A DNA stretch of 64,000 nt, taken from the NCBI GenBank assembly GCA_002633005.1, contig NMRA01000058.1, forward strand, positions 844,511-908,510, written 5' to 3'. This DNA comes from Phoronis australis. Taxonomy: Eukaryota; Phoronida; Phoronidae. The position numbers and the translations under genes are program-made. Below, piece by piece: positions 56,334 through 64,000 of this stretch. The notes beneath the pieces were generated by a model. The model ran no database searches, was not told where the DNA came from, and saw only the letters and a program-made list of their open reading frames with translations. How positions within the stretch are numbered: the stretch's first letter is position 1; the number at the start of each line of letters is the position of its first letter.

Positions 56334-57988
56334 ACTCAATCGTTTTAGGACTTGCATTGTAAGTTTGGGTTATCATTCAGATGTGTTTGATAACAAAAAG
56401 GAGCCAAAATTGCTCTAAATTAATGAAAAATAACTCATGCAACGTGAAAGTAGTATGGTGGCCAATTTCTAGAAATAAGAACACAATATGTGTGGGAACT
56501 ATAGTATGGTATAGCAACGCACATCGGTCTCATATTTTAATTGAACTTTTTTTTAAAGCAAATAGTTCTGCTTTGCTCTATTTTGGTGGAAGCTTTCGTT
56601 TCGGTATGGCATTTGCACAAAGTTGTAAAAAGCAACAATTTTGTCATGGGTTATCTGGTGACTAGGGGCATATTTCAACCACTGATAACTGTCTTCGTCT
56701 TTGATTGGGCCATTCATGTTATTGTGGCAGTAGATTCGCTATGCCATTTTAAAGTGGAAAGTGTAAATAATGGTCGGAATTTTTGCAAGCAGAGGGAAAA
56801 AACTGCAACGTTCTTTACCCAGTAATCACGCCAACTAACCAACAGCACAAGGTCATTCACATGAAGACAATTACTTGTTCACAGAATTCATGTCAACGTG
56901 AAGCTGGCCATTTCACTATAAACCCACATAAAGGTGACAACTCAAGAATTCAATGATGGACACAGTCAGACCAAGAGTTGCAACAAAGTTGCGGGAAGTA
57001 GACAACAGGCTCGGCAATGGAAAATTGCACAAAATTAACGAGGCCTATCTGAGCACGAAGTTTTTAGTTTCGAGGCATTTTTGACGCAATGTTTTTAATA
57101 CTCGGCTTCCATGTCCCTCAGTCAAGTCACTGATATTCTGCATCAGAGAATGACTAGGTGAGGGACTTAAGTTAACTAGGTGGCGCTAGCAAAATACCCA
57201 GCTTTCACATCTCCCCTGTCTTCATATCACTGATACTCTGCATCACATAATGATTGAGTGAGGACATCAAGTTCACTAGGTGGTGTTCCAACATTCGAAA
57301 TACATGGACTCTAGTTACTCAGGGGCCCTTACCACACAACCCCCCCCCNTAATTACACAGGACCCTTACCACACAACCCCCCTCCCCCATTTCAGTCAAC
57401 GCGCATTGTTCTCAATCCACTCAGATTCAAAAAAGAGGACATCTTTATAACCAATGTCTAAGGAGTATCTCTAGTTTTGAGCACAATAGGTTGCACTAAC
57501 TGTGCGAGCTGTCTTCAGATAAGAGTAAGGGAAGGTCTTTTGCTGACTGTCGGGTTGCAGGAAAACATGATCTGTTTCATCCTTTCTAAATGTATTTTAT
57601 TCTACTTTAACATAAATGCGACTTCATATCAGGAGACAAGGCGACAAGTTCAGCTTGTGGTAACTTGAGCGTAACATAGCATTTAAATGTATTTGGAGTT
57701 CATAAGAGGGCAGTTATTCCACACAAGTTTATAAAAAGATGGCATACGTCAGAAATAATAGCAGATCACACCTGCTTGAATATCATAAATCATGAGTAAC
57801 ACCATAGAATGCAAGTGTGATTGATCCAGTGTCTTACACACATAAAGTGCATAACATGAACAAGTGTAGATCATCTCTCATAGCACCGCGGCAAGTTCGT
57901 TGGCAAAGATCTCCAGCTTGGCAGTTTAGAGGCATGGAGACAGGCCCAGATATCTTTAGTTTAAGCGGCTTTTTGTATCCAGCTGGTT
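56334..57988. other. Intergenic region between convergent CS and MINDY3, with a two-unit 100-bp repeat
   Basis: Two tandem units of 100 bp at about 57090-57290 share CACTGATATTCTGCATCA, GAATGA-T-GTGAGG and AACTAGGTGG. The N at 57349 sits between two copies of CCCTTACCACACAACCCCC. On the - strand an AATAAA (57601-57596) is a candidate MINDY3 polyadenylation signal about 390 bp past its stop. Confidence 0.5.
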
Positions 57989-58138
57989 TTAATTCAACGA
58001 TGGCACACGATTGTCGCTCCATGACAGTTCTATGGTTGGCCATTTTGTCTGAAGACAAGTCCTCACAGGGTTCACAGGAGTTGTATTATCTAGATCGATG
58101 TTCTCTGGAACTTGAGCAGTGCCCTCTATGTACATGAC
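57989..58138 (-). CDS. MINDY3: MINDY3 last exon
   Basis: 50 codons including TAA (57991-57989), phase 0. VMYIEGTAQVPENIDLD through CLQTKWPTIELSW to NRVPSLN. Acceptor ATTATTTCAG|GTC. Confidence 0.95.
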   Translation of the reverse strand, partial: VMYIEGTAQVPENIDLDNTTPVNPVRTCLQTKWPTIELSWSDNRVPSLN

Positions 58139-61067
58139 CTGAAATAATATTGAGGTATGAAACCTTTGCTAATTACCTCTTCCGCCTCATCTTACAGGTA
58201 GTCTACGGAACAATTTTGAACATTTTAGAGAGCACTGTATCTTAACATTATGGTCTCAAGCTGACGTTAGCAGGTGAATATGAGAGACCAGTAGTCTACA
58301 AAATTCATAGCATACCATTAACCTTTACACCTACCTAAACAAATAGAACAAATCTGTTTAACCCTTATCCTGCCCTAGGTGAGGTCAGCTGACATGCCAA
58401 TTATCCTATTACAATGCAGCTGGGGATCATTAGGGTGAGTGCACTCACCCCAGGACACTTGTGATTTTCATTCAGAAATTGTGAGAGCCCTGGATGTTGT
58501 TTAGATATGTGAGCTTGCACATTACATAGTTTATAGTTTCCTCCACATTTCTATGATTTAAACCATATGGCTGTGATTACTAGTTAGGGAGATATTGGCA
58601 GGTTTATGAAAGTTTCATTATATGGCTGGAGCCAGAGGTGAGAGGATGACAGTGGATCAGTTTATTTTCACCCACGTCATGATGAAGATTTACATAAATG
58701 GTGAAAATTTCCATTAAATTCTGAAAAACTTTTGTTGACTTCTTTTCTGTGAAATTAACATTTCCCCTTCAAATTTCCAATTTAAAATTGTTAGGTCATT
58801 AGTCTGGATAACCTTCGTAACAGCCCAGCCTACAGCTGCAGTAGTGTTGACCTACTTAGCTCAGCACACAGGGAAAGTAGTCTGAATAGAGGCTCAGCAG
58901 GATAAGGGTTAAGTAAGCCTTGGCTTGATTTACAGGTCAAAGAAGAATTATGGAACACAATACCAGCTTTTGAAGCAAGTAAAATGCTAAACAGGCCAGC
59001 ATCCTATATTTGTCACTAGGGCCCGTTATATCACAGGTTGTGCACCCAAGGTAATCTTCAAGGCTTGGAATTTTCCGCGGAAACGCAGATTTCCGCTTTT
59101 TTCAAATGGTCTGTCCGCACATTTTATTATATTTCCGCGTAAAAAAAGTCTGATTTGATATAAAATTTCTGCGGCAAATTCCTTTCTTACCGCGGCGTTG
59201 CAGACGACGTTTACCTCGAAAAGCGGAAGTTGCTCTTTATGTTTCGGAGGAATGTAAATTGTCAACATTGCCGGGGCATCTGGGATAGCGTGGTGGGATT
59301 TTCAATGGCGTCTCGTGTTATTGTAAATCGCGGTGACAAATACTACGGCTCCGCAGCAAAAAATGTGTGGGTTGGGAGCGGACGGACGAGCTAAAAGGAT
59401 GCAGACGCATGCTCCCGATTTTTGTTGGCGAAAGGTTCACATCGACAATTTCAAGGCTGGGTAGCGCGCATGATTTGGGCCGTAAAAGTTTCCACGTTTT
59501 TGTCATTGGTCATTCCAAGCCCTGAATCTTGATACACGATTGCACAAGCAACAATATTCTTTTAAAAGATGAAACATCGCTAACACAATTTGCATTCACA
59601 CTCAAGGACCAATGATATCAACCACTTTACTGCAGTGATTAATACGCAGATTTCAGAGCTAGTTTGCACACGTAGGAAAGATAAGATTTATATCGTGGCA
59701 GAGGCTGCAACACTTGCACAGACAAAGATGAACTGCACATCAATTTAAAGTAGAGTATCACGTGACCTCCAGTGGCAAAGAAAGTTGATAAAGTAGTGGA
59801 AGACTGTAGCAATACAATCAAATTTTAATTGTCCCAATAAAGCATTTACCAAAATGAAATATAGTTTAAAGAAACACACGCCATTAAAAATCTAAGATGA
59901 AAACATTTTAGTTTATTACTGGCCACACGATCTCAAATAAAATTGACCTCTGCAGTACCCCCAGTAGGGAATGATACCTTGTCACTGAGGTTCGATTTCT
60001 TAATCCCATTGTAGTGATAGACTGTGAAAGACAGGGGGAGGTCGCCTCTGTTCTCGCCGGGGAAGAATTCACTCATGAAGTTGCTGATTAAAATCACACC
60101 GAGATCTTCAGGGTCCAGCTTTGTGCGCATTATTTGGATACTGAAATAGGAAAATCAGCACATAAAATTCAAGGCAAAATTTGACTGGCTAAAAAGGAAA
60201 ATCAAATTAGGTCGTTTACTCTGATAAAATCGGTCTCGTCATATTTTTACCATGACATGATTCAATTTCTATAACTCAGGCAATGCATGCAAGCGCCATT
60301 GTTAAATTTACATTTTTAGGGCAGGTCAACTCCAAAAACTGTGAATCGTTTTCTTGGGTTGCTGATGGTTCTGACGTTCTTGTTGGTAGCGGAAATAGAA
60401 CCCTATCACGGTAAGTGATATTACAAGACAAATTTCATTAGAATGAAAGGCCAATTCGTTTTTCATATTTTAGCCAGCTAAACGAGGCCTAGATGAAAAA
60501 TGTCACCAAACTAGGGGACAATAATAACGACGTGTAAAATTTCATTTTTTCATAAACGATAAAAGGGAACAAAATAAGTCCTATACCATTTTCAAAATCT
60601 ATACCATAGTTACCATCAGAAACAGTTTCTGAAAAGTTGTGGACAATGTGAAAAATGAAAAAGGCCAACCCTGGAAATTATTTTGTCTCAAATGGTGAGA
60701 GTTACTCAAGAACTAAAAACAGAATGCCTTAAACAAGTACAAATACAAAAAAGTTAAAAACTAACCACACATTTCACAACTAAAGTGTAGCAATTTTACA
60801 AATTCTAAGTATATTAAACTGGTCAAAAGAAGTTTAGTGCGATGACACAGAAACACCAAATATGGCATGGGATGATTACTGTACATGCTAAGAACAATGT
60901 GACAAAACGACCTCAAATTCCTCATCATGACAACTGGGCACTGGCAGAATTCTTCCTTATGACAACCGACAGCACATAGAACTAGCCATCAGAGTAGCTG
61001 GCATGACAAGCCAAACCAGGAAATGGAAAGTTGTTCAATTTTATTTTGCAACATATGTGTGTGTGTG

Positions 61068-61102
<35 letters not shown>

Positions 61103-62602
61103 ACATATACTTAAATCTGTACTTCACCCTGTTTATCTGGTTAAAAATGAAAATCGAATTGGGCATTTTATTCTCAAAAAACAGTCTCAGAATGTTCATT
61201 ATGGTGACAGAATGTTCATTTCTGTTACGATCAGAAGCGTTTTCTTGAGTCGTTGGTTTTTATGTTCTTGGTGGTAACAGAAATGGAATCTCATCGTGGT
61301 AAGGAATATTATGAGATAGACGTTATGAGAATACAAGGTCCAATTTGCTATTTGTTTTTAGCCAGCCAAACAGAGTGTAATGAAGCTTTAAGCCATCTCT
61401 ATGGATAACAAAGACATTTACCTCATCACAATTAATTATAGCAACACAGATCAGGCAACTAGACAAACACCCAGAAACCTTGCCGGAATAATTTCAAGTA
61501 ATGTCAAGGAAAGAAACCGAAAAACAAAATCTATGACGTAGGCTACTGCACTTCACTGCAACATGTTACTTACTATTCTTCAGGCTCCGAGACCAGACCT
61601 AATGTTTCTAAAACATCTTTTAGTAGAATGGTTGATATAAAACCGCAGTCTAAAATGAAACAATCATTGAAAATTTATTACAACTAAGTACAGACAATCT
61701 CACCAATTTCAGACCAAAATAGTTGAAAAACTGCTCTTTTGATAATTTTCAAACTAGGCTTTTACCTTAGTCATGAATCCTCAGTTTCTCAAAAACACTG
61801 GCTGACAGTAGCTGTTGTCCTCAACTTAGAATTTGTAAAGTAATGCATTGCTGTTACTTTAAGTCTTATGAAAAAAATGTAGAGAAATCCCTTGTAAACC
61901 GTTTTATGTCCTAAATTGGTGTGATTTCATCGTACAATATAAATATGCAACAATGTTCAATTTCAAAGAATGTCTCCGTTCAAGCTGGACAATCAGATTA
62001 TAAAATGGCCGCAGTGGGGAAAGAAAGACTGGTACATGTCTATACAAAGTTTTAAGGCAAATTTCAAGTATTACAAGTGTTCCATTGAATGAAGTAACCA
62101 TGGATGGCTGCACCAAATAAACAGTCGACACCAAATTTGAGAATATCTCGACAAAATATTCACATAAATGAAATGAGTTCGACAAATGCCAAAAATATGT
62201 GGAATAAAACAACACTAAATAACCAGCGCACACAGTCAACCAGTTTTATCCATCTGGGGAAGTTTCCAATGATTGACACGTTATTTTGAAAACACATCCT
62301 GGTAGAATTAAATAACATGTTAGTCAAACAAGGAGGCAGTATGGTCTAGAGGGATAAGTGTCCTATTCCATTACTCAAGGTCGTGGGTTTGAGTCCCACT
62401 GGGGCACAATGCTAGACCCTTGAATCAGGTGTCTAGGTCCTCAGCTCAGTTTTATCTATATTAATAAAGCATAAAAATTGTTCCAGGTGATCACTGCAAT
62501 GGACTGCCCAAGCAGGTGAACAAGCATACCTTCAGGATCGAAGCTGCTGAATATCCGTCTAGCTTCAGCTCCTGGACTTTCTGGAGCTACTAGTGCCCTC
62601 TC
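57989..62602 (-). CDS. MINDY3: MINDY3 / FAM188A deubiquitinase, C-terminal part (4 exons)
   Basis: MINDY-family enzymes are cysteine deubiquitinases that trim K48-linked polyubiquitin. Exons in transcript order are 62602-62530, 61649-61574, 60140-59978 and 58138-57989. They join in frame (462 nt, 153 residues plus TAA). The peptide follows the vertebrate C-terminus closely: ALVAPESPGAEARRIFSSFD, DPED-CGFI, a second KLDPEDLGVILI, MSEFFPGE, SFTVYHYNGIKKSN, VMYIEGTA, LQTKWPTIELSW and the end VPSLN. Two EF-hand-like DPED segments are present but lack canonical residues at loop positions 5 and 12, so calcium binding is doubtful. The catalytic Cys and His belong to N-terminal exons beyond the right edge. 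The gene appears intact here. Confidence 0.93.
58139..59977 (-). other. MINDY3: MINDY3 last intron
   Basis: No exon on either strand. An AT-rich spacer with no recognised repeat family; an inverted-looking CTTACTTAACCC / GGGTTAAGTAAGCC pair occurs near 58355-58920. Confidence 0.5.
59978..60140 (-). CDS. MINDY3: MINDY3 exon with second DPED segment
   Basis: 163 nt completing a split Tyr codon, then IQIMRTKLDPEDLGVILIS, FMSEFFPGENRGD and SFTVYHYNGIKKSNLSDK. Acceptor CTATTTCAG, donor AAG|GTATCA. Read-through past the donor gives a spurious stop at 59935. Confidence 0.95.
60141..61573 (-). other. MINDY3: MINDY3 intron with a repeated 150-bp block and (TG)n
   Basis: Segments at about 60341-60494 and 61231-61385 are diverged direct copies (CGTTTTCTTG, GTTCTTG-TGGTA, ATCACGGTAAG or ATCGTGGTAAG, AGCCAGC-AAAC). 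A TG run occupies about 61056-61103 with one GC interruption. Confidence 0.6.
61056..61103. repeat. (TG)n microsatellite
   Basis: About 24 TG units with a single TGCG interruption. Confidence 0.9.
61574..61649 (-). CDS. MINDY3: MINDY3 exon with first DPED segment continuation
   Basis: 76 nt in phase 1 to 2; with its neighbours it reads D-CGFISTILLKDVLETLG and LVSEPEEY. Acceptor TTCATTTTAG, donor ATA|GTAAGT. Confidence 0.92.
61650..62330 (-). other. MINDY3: MINDY3 intron, upstream part
   Basis: Nothing recognised before the SINE at 62331. Confidence 0.5.
62331..62516 (+). mobile_element. tRNA-derived SINE, copy 2
   Basis: Head with TATGGTCTAGAGGGATAAGT (A box) and GTGGGTTTGAGTCCCAC (B box and paired T stem). 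The body is shared with 37172-37362: CTAGACCCTTGAATCA, CTCAGTTTTAT, TAAAGCATAAAAAT, TTCCAGGTGATCACTG. It lies in an MINDY3 intron, ending 14 bp from an exon donor. Confidence 0.75.
62530..62602 (-). CDS. MINDY3: MINDY3 exon, most upstream one in window
   Basis: 73 nt, phase 0 start, ERALVAPESPGAEARRIFSS then FDPE plus one base. Acceptor TTTTTATCTACAG, donor GAAG|GTATGC. Confidence 0.9.
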
Positions 62603-64000
62603 CTGTAGATAAAAAGAAAGGTTACAATTGAATTGAGTTCATACAATACACTAATAATTACCAAATTAATTATTCTTCAAACAATATCAAGGTAGCGACA
62701 TTTTTCAATAGCCTCATTCTCTTGCATAACTAGCTTCAAAAACAGACAGGTCATTAGCCCTGCATGTATGACAGCAGTTAACTTGCTATCGAAATGTCCT
62801 GGGTTCGGTTCTCAAAGTGCTACATTACAAGACAAAAGAAATCAAACAAAAGAAATCAATAAAAGTAATCAGACAAAAGCAATCAGACAAAAGCAATCAG
62901 ACAAAAGTAATCAGACAAAAGCAATCAGACAAAAGCAATCAGACAAAAGAAATCAGACAAAAGTAATGAGACAAAAGTAATTAGACAAAACACAATTTCC
63001 CTGTCATGAGGGCTAATTCTGTCAAGAGCAAAAATGACTGGTAATAACAATTAGGGCGGCAAAATTCCAATTACATAATGGCTTTATAGCAACCTTACGG
63101 TAAAATCTCACCGACTTAGGACACAATATGGCCTACAAGTGAAATTTTATGTTTTCATTTTTTGAATAAAAGATAAGTAGCACCAAGCAGATGCTATACC
63201 ATTATAAATGTCTATGTCATAGCTTCCTTTACACAATATTTCCAGCAGAAGCGTTTGAAAAATGAAAAAAAGAACAATTTTGGCAATTATTTTTTCTCAA
63301 AATTAGTGAGATTTTACTGTACTAAGTTTCCTGCTAATTCCCCGTCATTCTCGATTATGAGGAAGTACTCCGATGATGAAATTGGCTTCCGCCCAGCCGT
63401 CATGACGGGAAATCATGAGTCATTTTGTCTAAAAACATTTGGCTTTTGCTGAATATTTGATAAATTCACATGTAATTAATGTCCAATACCCTAGTTCCAA
63501 AAGTCATATGTTCCATAACATTTTCAAAGTTTTAATTAATATTAGTCGATCTGATTAACAACAGAGAAGCCAAGGGCTCATAACTGTTTTTCTTCAGTTG
63601 GACTGCTTTATTTCAATGCGCACATCTCACACATAGGATAAGCTACATATTCAAGTAACCAGCTTGGCACACCAATCTAAAGAGATATACCAGCATGGCA
63701 TTTACTACAACCCCACGATATCGGCGTCTCTGTCATGTTATCAGTGGGGCATGTCAAATCCATAACTGTTGCTCCCAGACCGGCTTATGTAAATATTTAC
63801 GCAAAAGCGAATTTGAAGAGTAAAATCTACAGCAGTCACAAAAGTCGGTGGTTATCAGTTTTAGCCAAAGTCAAACAACAATCATTTAACTAGAAAGATT
63901 ATTGTCACGGCGTGACAATAACGGACTCTGCGCGTGCCTATTACTGGAATTATTATGGGAAGTTACTGACAGAAACCCGTTTACCAATATGAAAAGGAAT
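62603..64000 (-). other. MINDY3: MINDY3 intron reaching the right edge
   Basis: The next upstream MINDY3 exon should encode the end of the catalytic domain, and no such sequence was found on the - strand here. A segment at about 63170-63315 is a diverged copy of 60575-60715. Confidence 0.5.
62829..62990. repeat. 14-bp VNTR
   Basis: Unit AATCAGACAAAAGC (variants ending GT or GA) repeats about eleven times, becoming irregular at both ends. Confidence 0.85.

Noticed and set aside
59933-59977. Apparent MINDY3 C-terminus ending VSFPTGGTAEVNFI
   Set aside because: This is read-through past the donor at 59977-59976. The exon at 58138-57989 supplies the conserved end VMYIEGTA...VPSLN in frame.
61003-61277. 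Frames containing long Val-Cys alternation
   Set aside because: Direct translation of the TG microsatellite.
62829-62990. Regular short repeats that could suggest a CRISPR array
   Set aside because: The 14-bp units are head-to-tail with no spacers, in an animal intron: a simple VNTR.

Overview
This is a window of nuclear DNA from an invertebrate animal. Exons are short and bounded by GT..AG splice sites, introns reach several kilobases, base composition is AT-rich, and much of the sequence is degenerate mobile-element DNA. I cannot fix the phylum. The strong allelic differences between duplicated contig ends fit a very polymorphic marine invertebrate.

Two genes are secure. The first is a complete mitochondrial citrate synthase gene on the + strand: ten coding exons from 40298 to 55000, with all phases agreeing and a predicted product of 460 residues. 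The second is the 3' part of MINDY3 (FAM188A, a K48-type deubiquitinase) on the - strand: four exons from 62602 down to 57989, with the N-terminal catalytic exons beyond the right edge. The two genes converge tail to tail, with about 3 kb between stop codons. A third gene, at 14040-15317, is an uninterrupted 425-residue frame encoding a fibronectin type III domain, one membrane span and a long cytoplasmic tail ending in a PDZ-ligand-like sequence. Two weaker exon candidates are at 1-152 (+) and 23646-23812 (-).

The rest is a repeat landscape. From 0 to 13.5 kb there is a 1.46-kb terminal-inverted-repeat (TIR) element with a 5-bp target duplication, and THAP/Kolobok-like transposase remains. 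From 16.6 to 17.4 kb there is a Penelope-like (PLE) fragment with a GIY-YIG domain between inverted arms. From 20.5 to 35.4 kb there are two TA-flanked TIR elements, a cluster of fold-back elements with a 1.6-kb palindrome, and an array of about 147-bp units with a three-unit higher-order period. The first exon of citrate synthase lies inside a TIR-bounded 542-bp interval, and citrate synthase introns hold a second fold-back PLE with a 13-bp target duplication. Introns of MINDY3 hold a tRNA-derived SINE and small tandem repeats.

Seven isolated N bases mark contig joins. At three of them (22361, 42167, 44140) sequence on one side is repeated on the other with about 1% mismatch, so these direct repeats are probably unmerged haplotypes. 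One pair shows an empty site and an occupied site for the same 5-bp-duplicating element. Distances across these joins, including citrate synthase intron 2, are therefore inflated.
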